From Thermoguttaceae bacterium (GTDB taxonomy: Bacteria > Planctomycetota > Planctomycetia > Pirellulales > Thermoguttaceae), in NCBI GenBank assembly GCA_017939795.1, contig JAGBAA010000067.1:1-38418 (forward strand): 38,418 nt of DNA. Reading direction: 5' to 3'. The translations under genes were made by a program, and so were the position numbers. Numbering within the stretch: position 1 is the stretch's first letter; each line of letters begins with the position of its first letter. The notes under the pieces were generated by a model that had not been told where the DNA came from, ran no database searches, and worked only from the letters and a program-made list of their open reading frames with translations. Below are positions 1 to 8,174 of the stretch, in pieces.

Positions 1-180
1 AGTTCCAGTTCCAGTTCCGGTTCCAGTTCCGGTTCCAGTTCCGGTTCCAGTTCCGGTTCCAGTTCCGGTTCCAGTTCCGGTTCCAGTTCCGGTTCCAGTT
101 CCGGTTCCAGTTCCGGTTCCAGTTTCGGTTTCCGTTCCAGTTCCAGTTCCAGTTCCAGTTCCGGTTCCGGTTCCGGTGTT
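1..180 (-). repeat. Hexamer-based tandem array (agttcc/ggttcc) coding Gly-Thr
   Basis: Roughly thirty 6-bp units, mostly alternating as a 12-bp period (agttcc ggttcc), with diverged ttc-containing units at about 121-135. Read on the minus strand in the frame of the lyase gene each unit is Gly-Thr, with two Glu-Thr steps. Because the unit is a multiple of three, slippage changes protein length without shifting frame. The array starts at or before the window edge, so its full length is unknown. Confidence 0.95.
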
Positions 181-2514
181 CATTCCGGTTTCCAGACTGC
201 CGGATACGCCGTTTCCGACTTCACTCCCAGTTTTTCCCCAGTGCCCTGTGCGCATTTCCGGTTTCAAAAGCGAGTTCATCTGCCAGAAACGGCGAAATGC
301 GGGGTCCTTGACCTTCATTCGGTCCAGGATGGCCAGAATGAACGGAACGTCAGTGCGTCCGGTCCGGATCCAGCGAAAAGTCCTGATGTACGATTCTGCG
401 CGGTCCGCGTACGACGCCGTCAGATCAATGGAGTAGAGTCCCCGTTTGGGATCCCCAGCCGACGGCTCGAAGACCGAAGCAAGGATCTTCCCTGTCTGGA
501 ATTCCGCGCTTGCGGCTTCTTCAGGCGTGGTCGGACAGCGCGAAGGCATGAGCTGCCCGCCGTCATTCACGAATTTCCCGGAAGGATCCGTCGTTTTCGT
601 GTCGTCGCGGATGAGGCACACATTGTGCGCCGTCGATCTTTTGTTGAAATTCCAATCGTAGGGCAGACCATAAAAATGGTAGAGTCCCAGATCCATCGCC
701 AGCCAGCCGCGGAAATAGATCTGGAATGCGCCGGCATCCTGATGCTGATGATTCCGCGTCGTGTACCCTGCTCCCTTCAGCTCGACGACCGTTTCCTGAG
801 AGTCCGCTTCCGCCGTTTTGCCGTCCCGAAGCCACGTCTCTTTCATCCAGCCCGTCCGCACGATCTGCGAACCGAGTTTCGTGCCGGAATCGAAACCCAG
901 CGGAAGTGCGTCAAACGAAAAATCGGCTTCCAGTGCCGGGTCATTCACCAGCAGGAAAAAGACCGGGTCGTCGCGTCCGATCCGGTTCCCGCGTTCCCGA
1001 AGATACTGCGCCTTCATGAGCCGGGCGATCCGGCAGAGAGAGGGACCTTCTGGCCCCGCAGAAACTCCTTTCTGGACCGTTTCGGTCTCCTGCGCAAGTT
1101 CATGGCACCACGCGTACATGATCTGCGCAGCAGGTGCGTACCCCAAAATGCCCCGATTATAGCAGTCGCCATCCGGGAATGCCTGACCGTTCGGGACCCG
1201 CATATTCAGGAAGTAAAGCGGCATTTTCGCCAAATTACCGCCAAAAACGCGCTGTCCGGTCATGCGCCAAAAGAGAAAGTCGGAGAAATACTCAAACTGG
1301 ATCCGGTAGTTTCCATAGTTGATCCCCTGATTATGCCGCGGGGAATCATACTCCCAGGCCCGCATCGGAACGAGTTCTTCCAGTACTCGCCAGCTGCACA
1401 GCCGGTACGGTTCCGGGTCGGAATCGTAGAGCGCGATGCCCATCGTCAACAGGTCCCGCATGATCTGCGCCTCCGCTCCGTGCCCATTCACGATCGTCTG
1501 GCCAAACGGGGGCCAGCCGCACTCCATTTGGTCCGCGAGCCGGAGAAGTTCCTGCTCGATCGCCGCCTTTTCTTCCGCATTCATCAGCGGAAAGCACCAG
1601 TCGTAGACCCACGAGGCAGTGCAGATGGTGACTCCGATCTCACGCGTAATGTCGAGGAGGTTTCCATATTCGACGCACCGGAGGTACCGGACGGTCCACT
1701 CGACCGCTTCGCGCCCGCACGTTTCGTCGCCAGTCATGAGATAAACGAACGCACGGGACTGAAGTGCCCGCAGCAGTTTCAGATCGTGTCCAACCGCCTC
1801 TCCTTCCGGCCACCGGACCTGAATGGGAGCTTTCGCCGCAGCCTGAACGGATTCCCAGACCGGAAGATTTTCTCCCTGAGTCAAGCGTTCACGGATCTTC
1901 GGCAGGATCTCCGGACGCACCAGAATACGCGGATGAACCGCAGGGGGAACGATTTTCGGAACGTAGTTCTGCGCCGATTCCGGGATCGCCGGAGGTTGGC
2001 AGCGCGAAAAGGAAAGACTCTCCAGCACGACGCCTTCCGGCAGCCAGATCTTCAGGTGCGTCTCTCCCTTTTTCAGCCGAAAGAGTCCCAGCCGCGTCTG
2101 GCAGTTTCCCAGATCCCGCCACGGTTCTATGAGATAGCGCGTACTGACCAGCCCGTCATTCACGGCAAGACGGATCGGAATGGAGTCCATCTTGGAGTGC
2201 GAGACCTTCAGACGCTCCTGTGTGGGAGCATCCGCCGCTCCGCGTCCCCAAAACCGGTAGATCCCATCTTCCGGCACCTCCGCGCGAAGCACGAGATCCG
2301 GCTCCATACCGAAAGTCTTCCCGACGGCCTCGACCCCATCCTTAAGCCGCACGCCTTTCCCTTTCGGCAGCGTCGCGCATTCCGCGGTCTCGACTCTTTC
2401 GCCGTTCAGCACACCGAGAAAAGCCGGAAGATCGGCCCCGGATACAAAATTCACCGTACCGCACACGCAGAACATGACGGCAGACACCAGACACAAAAAC
2501 ACAAAACGAACCAT
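1..2514 (-). CDS. Secreted heparinase II/III-like polysaccharide lyase, 3' end outside the window
   Basis: The minus strand is open from the ATG at 2514 to the window edge (838 codons, no stop). A signal peptide of about 26 residues ends near VSG-AD. Residues around 395 read [19 protein letters not shown], and H589, H591 and D593 lie in [13 protein letters not shown], followed by [14 protein letters not shown] and [10 protein letters not shown]; this is the His-rich signature of the heparinase II/III C-terminal beta-sandwich. Such enzymes cleave uronate-containing glycans by beta-elimination; the substrate here is unknown. The last 60 codons are an almost pure Gly-Thr dipeptide run (1-180) preceded by [13 protein letters not shown], probably a loop or linker before the missing C-terminus. 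AGGA lies 6 bases upstream of the ATG, and a strong promoter sits at 2611-2639. The family call is confident, the specificity is not. Confidence 0.8.
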   Translation of the reverse strand, partial: MVRFVFLCLVSAVMFCVCGTVNFVSGADLPAFLGVLNGERVETAECATLPKGKGVRLKDGVEAVGKTFGMEPDLVLRAEVPEDGIYRFWGRGAADAPTQERLKVSHSKMDSIPIRLAVNDGLVSTRYLIEPWRDLGNCQTRLGLFRLKKGETHLKIWLPEGVVLESLSFSRCQPPAIPESAQNYVPKIVPPAVHPRILVRPEILPKIRERLTQGENLPVWESVQAAAKAPIQVRWPEGEAVGHDLKLLRALQSRAFVYLMTGDETCGREAVEWTVRYLRCVEYGNLLDITREIGVTICTASWVYDWCFPLMNAEEKAAIEQELLRLADQMECGWPPFGQTIVNGHGAEAQIMRDLLTMGIALYDSDPEPYRLCSWRVLEELVPMRAWEYDSPRHNQGINYGNYRIQFEYFSDFLFWRMTGQRVFGGNLAKMPLYFLNMRVPNGQAFPDGDCYNRGILGYAPAAQIMYAWCHELAQETETVQKGVSAGPEGPSLCRIARLMKAQYLRERGNRIGRDDPVFFLLVNDPALEADFSFDALPLGFDSGTKLGSQIVRTGWMKETWLRDGKTAEADSQETVVELKGAGYTTRNHQHQDAGAFQIYFRGWLAMDLGLYHFYGLPYDWNFNKRSTAHNVCLIRDDTKTTDPSGKFVNDGGQLMPSRCPTTPEEAASAEFQTGKILASVFEPSAGDPKRGLYSIDLTASYADRAESYIRTFRWIRTGRTDVPFILAILDRMKVKDPAFRRFWQMNSLLKPEMRTGHWGKTGSEVGNGVSGSLETGMNTGTGTGTGTGTGTGTETETGTGTGTGTGTGTGTGTGTGTGTGTGTGTGTGTGTGTGTGT

Positions 2515-2610
2515 GGCAGTTTTCCTGAAATCGAGCAAAAAGGCGGGAAAAAACACAAACCGTGCGTCCTGAAATGGAGCGGGAACTTCATATTCGCCCC
2601 AAGTTCCTTC

Positions 2611-2639
2611 ATTTTACCCGAACCGCTGCATAAAGTCAA
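2611..2639 (-). promoter_or_regulatory. Sigma70-like promoter of the lyase gene
   Basis: On the minus strand the -35 is TTGACT (2639-2634), the spacer is 17 bases and the -10 is TAAAAT (2616-2611). The start would be near 2604, giving a leader of about 90 nt. A G4 run lies one base upstream of the -35. Confidence 0.75.
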
Positions 2640-2717
2640 TCCCCGACCGAAAAAAGAAGAGAAAATAAGAAAAACAAAAAAGCGCACTCCCTCAAAATCG
2701 AAAAGCAACTCCAAAAT

Positions 2718-2774
2718 AGAAAACAAAACTGAGCAGAATCGGCCGATTCCGCATGAAACGGCACGGATCTGCTC
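2718..2774 (-). terminator. Probable pdxST terminator
   Basis: On the minus strand GAGCAGA (2774-2768) pairs with TCTGCTC (2737-2731), with a perfect GAATCGGCCGATTC palindrome inside. It is followed by a T-rich tract (AGTTTTGTTTTC). It lies 40 bases after the pdxT stop. Confidence 0.55.
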
Positions 2775-2814
2775 TGAAATTCAAAACTCACGGTCTCTGA
2801 AACGGGCGTCTTCG

Positions 2815-3390
2815 TCAGCGTCCCCGCATCATCTCCAAAAACATTGCGTGGATCCTCCGATCCGGATCCAGTTCCGGATGAAATGCCGTCACGAGCTGAT
2901 TCCCCTGACGGGCGGCGGCGATCTTTCCATCCACCCGCGCAAGAACTTCAACTTCCGGACCGACGGACTCAATGAACGGCGCACGAATGAACGTCATGGG
3001 TACATTCCCAAGCGTACCGAACGGCTCCTCCGAATGAAAACTCCCAAGCTGGCGTCCGTACGCATTCCGCCGGGCCGTCAGGTCCATCGTCGCGAAGCAT
3101 GGCTCAAAACCTTCGGCATTCTCTACATTCTGCGCAAGAAGCAGAAGCCCTGCACACGTTCCGAAAACGGGCATTCCCGACCGGATCCGATCCAGAAGCG
3201 TCCCGAAAAGATCCAGTTCATGCAGCAGTTTCCGCATGACAGTACTTTCACCTCCGGGAAGGATCAGACCATCAAAAGGCTGGTCCAGATCCCGTTTCTG
3301 CCGGATCTCGAAACACTCCACCCCCAGTTCCTTCATTCGCCGTTCATGCTCGATGAACGCTCCCTGGACTGCCAGAACTGCCGTCCGCAT
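2815..3390 (-). CDS. pdxT: PdxT, glutaminase subunit of pyridoxal 5'-phosphate synthase
   Basis: 191 aa, the normal PdxT length. It is a class-I glutamine amidotransferase that hydrolyses glutamine and passes ammonia to PdxS in the deoxyxylulose-5-phosphate-independent PLP pathway. The start MRTAVLAVQGAF is typical; GGEST is at 46-50, the nucleophile is Cys79 in FGTCAGLLLL, and the His-Glu pair is H171/E173 in FHPELD. One base separates its ATG from the pdxS stop (TGA-A-ATG), so the two are probably translationally coupled, matching the subunit pairing of the synthase complex. All catalytic residues are present. Confidence 0.97.
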   Translation of the reverse strand: MRTAVLAVQGAFIEHERRMKELGVECFEIRQKRDLDQPFDGLILPGGESTVMRKLLHELDLFGTLLDRIRSGMPVFGTCAGLLLLAQNVENAEGFEPCFATMDLTARRNAYGRQLGSFHSEEPFGTLGNVPMTFIRAPFIESVGPEVEVLARVDGKIAAARQGNQLVTAFHPELDPDRRIHAMFLEMMRGR

Positions 3391-3391
3391 T

Positions 3392-4267
3392 TCATTTGCC
3401 CCTTTCCGCCATCAGGAGCGTGATCTCCTGCTCATTGATCCCGACCATCGCTTCGCCAAGGTCCTCCGAAAGTTCCGCAAGCAGTTTGGAGTCCGTGAAA
3501 TTAGCGACCGCCTTCACGATCGCAGCCGCACGCTTTGCAGGGTCGCCGGATTTGAAGATCCCGCTTCCGACAAAGACCCCTTCCGCTCCAAGCTGCATCA
3601 TGAGTGCCGCATCTGCCGGAGTCGCTACACCGCCCGCTGCGAAATTCACGACCGGAAGTTTGCCGTTTTCCGCGACATACTGCACCAGCTCGTAAGGGAC
3701 CTGAAGCACTTTCGCTGCATCAAAAAGCTCATCTTTACTCATGGAGGTCAGACGGCGGATCTCCTGCTGCATCAGCCGCATATGCCGGACGGCCTGCACG
3801 ATGTCGCCGGTCCCAGGTTCTCCTTTAGTCCGGATCATCGACGCACCTTCATTCACTCGGCGCAGTGCTTCGCCAAGGTCCCGCGCTCCGCACACGAACG
3901 GCACATTAAACTGCGTTTTGTCGATATGGTATCGGTCATCAGCCGGTGAAAGGACTTCGCTCTCGTCAATATAATCGATCTCGATCGCTTCAAGGATCTG
4001 CGCCTCTACAAAATGTCCGATCCGGCACTTCGCCATCACGGGAATGGATACGGCATTCTGGATCCCGCGGATCATTTTCGGGTCGCTCATTCGCGAAACG
4101 CCGCCCGCAGCGCGAATATCTGCCGGAATACGTTCCAGAGCCATGACTGCACACGCACCGGCTTCCTGAGCGATCCTGGCCTGTTCGGGAGTCGTGACGT
4201 CCATGATGACGCCGCCTTTAAGCATCTGTGCAAGCTGTTTGTTTAGAGAATACCGTTCATTTAACAT
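3392..4267 (-). CDS. pdxS: PdxS, synthase subunit of pyridoxal 5'-phosphate synthase
   Basis: 291 aa from the ATG at 4267, chosen because AGGAG lies 7 bases upstream and the protein then begins [20 protein letters not shown] as PdxS proteins do. An in-frame upstream ATG at 4318 would add 17 unconserved residues. PdxS is the (beta/alpha)8 synthase that makes PLP from ribose-5-phosphate, glyceraldehyde-3-phosphate and ammonia. [30 protein letters not shown] and the phosphate-binding [20 protein letters not shown] are all visible. It is first in the pdxS-pdxT operon, driven by the promoter at 4322-4349. The protein is strongly conserved and intact. Confidence 0.98.
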   Translation of the reverse strand: MLNERYSLNKQLAQMLKGGVIMDVTTPEQARIAQEAGACAVMALERIPADIRAAGGVSRMSDPKMIRGIQNAVSIPVMAKCRIGHFVEAQILEAIEIDYIDESEVLSPADDRYHIDKTQFNVPFVCGARDLGEALRRVNEGASMIRTKGEPGTGDIVQAVRHMRLMQQEIRRLTSMSKDELFDAAKVLQVPYELVQYVAENGKLPVVNFAAGGVATPADAALMMQLGAEGVFVGSGIFKSGDPAKRAAAIVKAVANFTDSKLLAELSEDLGEAMVGINEQEITLLMAERGK

Positions 4268-4321
4268 TTTAAAACTCCTTTGCGAAAAAATTGAATAGCA
4301 AAAGCAAAGATTTCGCACGGA

Positions 4322-4349
4322 ATTATATTCATCTGAAACAAAAAGTCAA
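4322..4349 (-). promoter_or_regulatory. pdxST promoter
   Basis: On the minus strand the -35 is TTGACT (4349-4344), the spacer is 16 bases and the -10 is a perfect TATAAT (4327-4322). A run of eight G (4359-4352) lies two bases upstream of the -35. The leader to the pdxS ATG is about 48 nt. Confidence 0.85.
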
Positions 4350-4376
4350 GGCCCCCCCCTGAAAGAGTTATTTTTC

Positions 4377-4421
4377 AAAAAAAACTCACCCGGATCCCAA
4401 CAGAGAACAGGTGAATTTTTT
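4377..4421. terminator. Bidirectional-looking terminator downstream of the BPL_N paralogue
   Basis: TCACCC (4386-4391) pairs with AGGTGA (4409-4414, one G-T pair). On the minus strand it is followed by eight T (4384-4377) and fits the end of the gene at 4514. On the plus strand it is followed by T7, but no plus-strand gene needs it. Confidence 0.6.
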
Positions 4422-4513
4422 TGTATTTTCCAACTCCTGAAAACCACCTCCGGTCCAATTTCGGCTTCGGTTTCAGTTTCGTCTTCTTCTCTCCTGAAAG
4501 GTCAGCGGAAGAA

Positions 4514-6037
4514 TCAGTTTCCTGCGTCAAACTTCACTTTTTTGGACGGACGGATCGGGAGGTAGCCTTCATCGAGAAGGTCACGGAACGTACATTCATA
4601 TTCGACGCGCCATGACTGATGGTCGTTCCGGAGTTGACCGTCCGGCGTGAGTCCGCACTGCTCGATGATGTAGACTTTCTGATTTTCCGCATCCAGCCGA
4701 CTCACCAATCGCACTTGGCCGTAGGGACGCTTGATCAGACCATCGCCCGGTTTCAGCTGACGGTAGCACTCCATGATCACGTCCTCGCCATTCTCCGCGA
4801 TGACCGCTTTACTTTCGTGGAAGTCCGTCCATTTATAGTCACCGATCTTCGTCAGGACCGGTTCCGGAAAGCCCGTTTTCGGATCCACGAGACAGAAAAC
4901 GCCCGGTTCCATGTGCCACGTTTTCAGAACGGGGAAATTCGGGATCACGTGACGCCACGCGTACGAGCACGCAGCGGAACCGTCCACACCGCGGTACTCC
5001 CCCGACTCCGCAGGTCCGACGTAGACCGATTTACCATCTTCGTCCTGAAGCAATTCCTTGAAACTCTCCAGGCTGGTCCGACGGTCAAACTGCGTGTACG
5101 GGATCCCCCGGTAGGTCTCGCCGGTACGATAGATCACTCCAGCATCGGAATCAAACCACGTGATGTCCTCCTTCGGGACCCACGTTACTTCCGCCATCGC
5201 ACGCATGTACTCGACCATCCGCGTACGTTCTGCATCGGAAAAAGTGTCTTCCGAACCGGTTTCCGCACTGATTTCCGCACCAGTTTTTTCCATTCTCGCG
5301 TTCTTTCCCACGTGATGCAGGACCTTGAGAATCGGCTCATACAGGTACGGCTCGGATTCCAGATGGGGACTGAATGTCGCGACAAGACCTTTTCCGTAAG
5401 CCGACAGAATGATCGCGGGGGAATCGATCTGGATGCCGGGAACGCTCTTTCCTTTCGCCATTTCCGTTCGGAACCACGCCAGAACATGACACTGCGGTTT
5501 ACACGGGTCCACATTCACGTGCACGATCGGGCCGTTCGAGTAGAAAACGTCCTGCTGTCCCTGAAAATCTTCCCCGACGATCTGCTTTCCAAACTCGGAA
5601 AATTCGATCTTCACGATCCCTCTGCCGCGCCACCAGATCGGGCTTTTGAACTCCGCGTTCAGGAAATCCTGTTTCACCGGCACATACGCACCGGCACAGA
5701 TCCCAACGTAGCCTTTTCCAGACTTAACGAAGTCTTTGATCTTCTTCATTCCTTCCGGCTGCAGTGCATCGATCTGCTTGTACGCCAGCCCGCCGGGAAG
5801 AAGCACGATGTCAAATCGATCTAAGATCCCGTCGCGGATCTTCTGACTGTCCACGATCTCGATCTGAAATGCCGGATCATTCTCCACGACTTTCGAAACA
5901 CTTGCGCATGTTTTGTCAGAAACTCCGCCGTCTTTGAACAGTGCGATACGGTACGGCTCGTCCGCAGCTGAAATCGCCGCAAAAAAGCTCAGAAGAACAA
6001 AAAAGGAAAGGAAAATGGGAAAAATTTTGGTTTTCAT
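4514..6037 (-). CDS. Secreted BPL_N/glutamine-amidotransferase-like protein with a degenerate NlpC/P60-like domain (copy 2)
   Basis: 507 aa. Signal peptide 1-24 (hydrophobic FLSFFVLLSFFAAISA). Residues 28-245 are a class-I amidotransferase-like fold of the BPL_N type: LLPGGLAYKQI, nucleophile-type Cys114 in GICAGAY, H225/E227 in SPHLE. Residues 280-505 resemble a cysteine-peptidase domain of NlpC/P60 type. The upstream paralogue reads YRGSDCSAACSYAW and PYGHVRLV at the DCS and GHV positions; this copy reads DGSAA (G353) and PYGQVRLV (Q441), so both predicted catalytic residues are replaced while the surroundings stay nearly identical. It may be a pseudoenzyme partner or a binding protein. A nearby Cys357 remains and could be an alternative nucleophile. 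It is second in a tandem pair, 73 bases after copy 1, with a weak AAAGGA ribosome site. Function is not established. Confidence 0.8.
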   Translation of the reverse strand: MKTKIFPIFLSFFVLLSFFAAISAADEPYRIALFKDGGVSDKTCASVSKVVENDPAFQIEIVDSQKIRDGILDRFDIVLLPGGLAYKQIDALQPEGMKKIKDFVKSGKGYVGICAGAYVPVKQDFLNAEFKSPIWWRGRGIVKIEFSEFGKQIVGEDFQGQQDVFYSNGPIVHVNVDPCKPQCHVLAWFRTEMAKGKSVPGIQIDSPAIILSAYGKGLVATFSPHLESEPYLYEPILKVLHHVGKNARMEKTGAEISAETGSEDTFSDAERTRMVEYMRAMAEVTWVPKEDITWFDSDAGVIYRTGETYRGIPYTQFDRRTSLESFKELLQDEDGKSVYVGPAESGEYRGVDGSAACSYAWRHVIPNFPVLKTWHMEPGVFCLVDPKTGFPEPVLTKIGDYKWTDFHESKAVIAENGEDVIMECYRQLKPGDGLIKRPYGQVRLVSRLDAENQKVYIIEQCGLTPDGQLRNDHQSWRVEYECTFRDLLDEGYLPIRPSKKVKFDAGN

Positions 6038-6058
6038 GGAAAGATCCTTTTCGGGCCT

Positions 6059-6090
6059 CCGCCTGGAGTTTTTTACCGGACTCCAGGCGG
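6059..6090 (-). other. Perfect 11-bp intercistronic hairpin
   Basis: CCGCCTGGAGT (6059-6069) and ACTCCAGGCGG (6080-6090) form a perfect 11-bp stem with a 10-nt loop between the two paralogues. In the direction of transcription (minus) it is followed by AGGCCCGAAAAGG, not a T-run, so it is not a normal terminator for this operon. It ends about 21 bases before the copy 2 ATG and could act in mRNA processing, stability or translation control. Confidence 0.75.
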
Positions 6091-6110
6091 TTTTCTCTGT
6101 ATTTCAGACT

Positions 6111-7631
6111 TTAGTTCTGTGCGTCAAACATCACTTTTCTGGACGGACGGATCGGGAGGTAGCCTTCATCGAGAAGGTCACGGAACGTGCATTCATATTC
6201 GACGCGCCATGACTGATGGTCGCTCTTGAGCTGACCGTCCGGCGTGAGGCCGCACTGCTCGATGACGTAGACTTTCTGATTTTCCGCATCCAGCCGACTC
6301 ACAAGACGAACGTGTCCATACGGACGCTTCACGACTCCGTCACCCGGTTTGAGCTGACGGTAGCACTCCATGATCTTTTCCTCGCCGTTTTCCTTAATGA
6401 CGGCCAGACTGTCATGGAAGTCCGTCCATTTGTAGTCTCCGACCTTCGTCAGGACTGGTTCCGGAAAGCCCGTTTTCGGATCCACGAGACAGAATGCGCC
6501 CGGTTCCATGTGCCACGTTTTCAGAACGGGGAAATTCGGGATCACGTGACGCCACGCATACGAACACGCTGCCGAGCAGTCCGAGCCGCGGTACTCATCC
6601 GATGCCGTCGGACCGCCGTAGACCGGTTTACCGTTTTCGTCCTTAAGGAATTCCTGGAAAAGCTCCAGGTTCGTCAGACGGCCGTCCTGCGTGTAAGGCA
6701 GACCTTTGTACGTCTCGCCGGCATGGAAGATCACGCCGTTTTTCGGACGGAACCACGTAATGTCTTCTTTCGGGACCCACGTGACTTCAGCCATCGCGCG
6801 CATGTATTCCCGCATTTCCGTGCGTTCCGCATCCGAAAGAGCCGCAATGTCTGCTGAGACTTCTTCCGCAGCCGGTCGTTCTCCGCGCGCACTCTTTCCA
6901 AGATGGTGCAGGAGTTTGAGCAGCACTTCATTCATGGCCGGAGTGCGTTCCGGGTGCGGACTGACCGTCACGACGAGTCCCTTTTCGTACGCCGTCAGAA
7001 CGATGGCCGGAGAATTGATCTGGATGCCGGGTTCGGTTCCATCTTTCGCAAATTCAGTGCGGAACCACGCCAGAACTTCACACTTCGGTTTCCGCGGGTC
7101 CACATTCACATTGATGACCGGACCGTTCGCGTAGCGGATCTCCTGGATCCCTTTATATTTTTCACCAACGAGCTTTAGACCAAGTTCCGAGAACTCGATC
7201 TCCAGATTTCCCATTCCGCGCCACCATTTCGGACTTTTGAACTCCGCATTCATAAAGTTTTCCTTGATCGGAACATACGCGCCGGCACAGATGCCGAGGT
7301 AGCTCTTTCCGGATTTGATGAATTCCTTGATCTTCTTCATTCCTTCCGGCTGAAGTGCTTCGATCTGCTTGTGCGCCAACCCGCCGGGAAGGATCACGAT
7401 CTCGTACGCGCCTTCCTCAAGGACACCATCGCGGATCTGCTGCTCGTTCACGATCTCCAGCTTCAGTCCGGGATCCGTCGCAACAACTTCCACAACATGC
7501 TTGCAGTAACTGGAAACACCGCCCCCTTTATACATTGCGATACGATACGGCCCATCCGCAGCAAAAACAGCCGCGGAAAAAACCAGGAGGGAAAAGAAGG
7601 AAAGAAAAACGGAAAAATACTTCGTTTTCAT
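6111..7631 (-). CDS. Secreted BPL_N/glutamine-amidotransferase-like protein with an intact NlpC/P60-like domain (copy 1)
   Basis: 506 aa with the same architecture as the downstream gene. Signal peptide 1-25 (FLSFFSLLVFSAAVFAADG). Residues 28-245 are BPL_N-like: LPGGLAHKQIEAL, Cys115 in GICAGAY, H226/E228 in SPHPE, the usual amidotransferase His-Pro-Glu arrangement. The C-terminal domain (about 280-500) keeps Cys352 in DCSAACSYAW and His440 in PYGHVRLV, the order and spacing expected of an NlpC/P60-like cysteine hydrolase. That family cleaves peptidoglycan peptides or related amides; assignment here rests on the motifs only. The two copies are near-identical over 280-500 and more diverged in the N-terminal domain. 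A promoter lies at 7766-7794 and the leader is about 130 nt. No known gene name. Confidence 0.8.
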   Translation of the reverse strand: MKTKYFSVFLSFFSLLVFSAAVFAADGPYRIAMYKGGGVSSYCKHVVEVVATDPGLKLEIVNEQQIRDGVLEEGAYEIVILPGGLAHKQIEALQPEGMKKIKEFIKSGKSYLGICAGAYVPIKENFMNAEFKSPKWWRGMGNLEIEFSELGLKLVGEKYKGIQEIRYANGPVINVNVDPRKPKCEVLAWFRTEFAKDGTEPGIQINSPAIVLTAYEKGLVVTVSPHPERTPAMNEVLLKLLHHLGKSARGERPAAEEVSADIAALSDAERTEMREYMRAMAEVTWVPKEDITWFRPKNGVIFHAGETYKGLPYTQDGRLTNLELFQEFLKDENGKPVYGGPTASDEYRGSDCSAACSYAWRHVIPNFPVLKTWHMEPGAFCLVDPKTGFPEPVLTKVGDYKWTDFHDSLAVIKENGEEKIMECYRQLKPGDGVVKRPYGHVRLVSRLDAENQKVYVIEQCGLTPDGQLKSDHQSWRVEYECTFRDLLDEGYLPIRPSRKVMFDAQN

Positions 7632-7765
7632 GGAAAGCTCTGCCTTTCATTCATTAAAAAATGATCCGCTGTCATGGATGTCTCACACCCAATGTACAGG
7701 AAATTGGAGATCCTCTCCAGCAGGCAGGCCGATCGGCATTCCGGCAGAGAGGCACATTGCGGGAT

Positions 7766-7794
7766 ATTTTACACCATATTCAGAAAACACGCAA
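7766..7794 (-). promoter_or_regulatory. Promoter of the BPL_N paralogue pair
   Basis: On the minus strand TTGCGT (7794-7789), a 17-base spacer ending in GAATATGGTG, and TAAAAT (7771-7766). The TG one base before the -10 makes it an extended -10 type. The stretch GAATATGGTGTARAAT is shared with the promoter at 30539-30567. Confidence 0.65.
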
Positions 7795-8095
7795 TACCCC
7801 CGATTGCAAAAATTAAAAAAAACTGAAAAATTTTCCTTTTCTATCCGTCCTTGGAAATACCCGGAAAGACGCTGTTCCCTGACGCGCACCATCTTTCCTG
7901 CCATCCCGACCCAGTTCCCGTTCAGGAAATTCACTGATTTTTGTTTTTCAACTTCTCCTTTTACTCTTCTTTTGAAAAGAATACTTTTTTCAACAGAAAG
8001 ATCAAGGATCAAACAGATCCAGGAGGCCCCAAACAGAAAAAAAGAAAGAAATGGTCAAAAATTTCTGATTTTTTGATTTTTTCATAAAAAAATCC

Positions 8096-8121
8096 TTGAC
8101 ATTTTGTTTTGCTGGTATACT
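8096..8121 (+). promoter_or_regulatory. Candidate promoter of the PEP-CTERM gene pair, short spacer
   Basis: TTGACA (8096-8101) and TATACT (8116-8121) are good hexamers but are only 14 bases apart, too short for a classical sigma70 promoter. TGG directly precedes the -10, so an extended -10 promoter not depending on the -35 is possible. The gene begins 53 bases downstream. Confidence 0.5.
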
Positions 8122-8174
8122 CTGTACATTTGAAGTCATTATTTTATTGTGAAATTTTGTTTTTGAGGTCAAAT

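Larger units (their letters stand above)
2515..2814. other. Intergenic region between pdxT and the lyase gene
   Basis: About 300 bases, AT-rich in the middle. It holds the probable pdxST terminator (2718-2774) and the lyase promoter (2611-2639). I see no supported gene in it; the short open frames lack ribosome binding sites and resemble nothing. Confidence 0.7.
7632..8174. other. AT-rich divergent intergenic region
   Basis: About 540 bases between two divergently transcribed secreted-protein genes. It holds a minus promoter at 7766-7794 and plus promoter-like boxes at 8096-8121. The open frame at 7683-8012 (minus) is basic, lacks a ribosome site and overlaps the promoter, so I do not call it a gene. 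Confidence 0.7.

Noticed and set aside
1..180. CRISPR array or intergenic satellite
   Set aside because: Units are 6 to 12 bp without spacers and are read in frame as Gly-Thr in the lyase gene.
241..3423. Plus-strand open frame of 1060 codons
   Set aside because: It lies opposite the heparinase-like gene and pdxT, which have signal peptide, promoters, ribosome sites and family motifs. Its protein is Arg/Pro-rich without any domain.
4514..7631. Mobile-element origin of the tandem paralogues
   Set aside because: No transposase, terminal repeats or target duplication at the edges; simple tandem duplication explains the pair.
7683..8012. 109-codon minus-strand gene
   Set aside because: No ribosome site, composition of intergenic DNA, and it covers the promoter of the gene at 7631.
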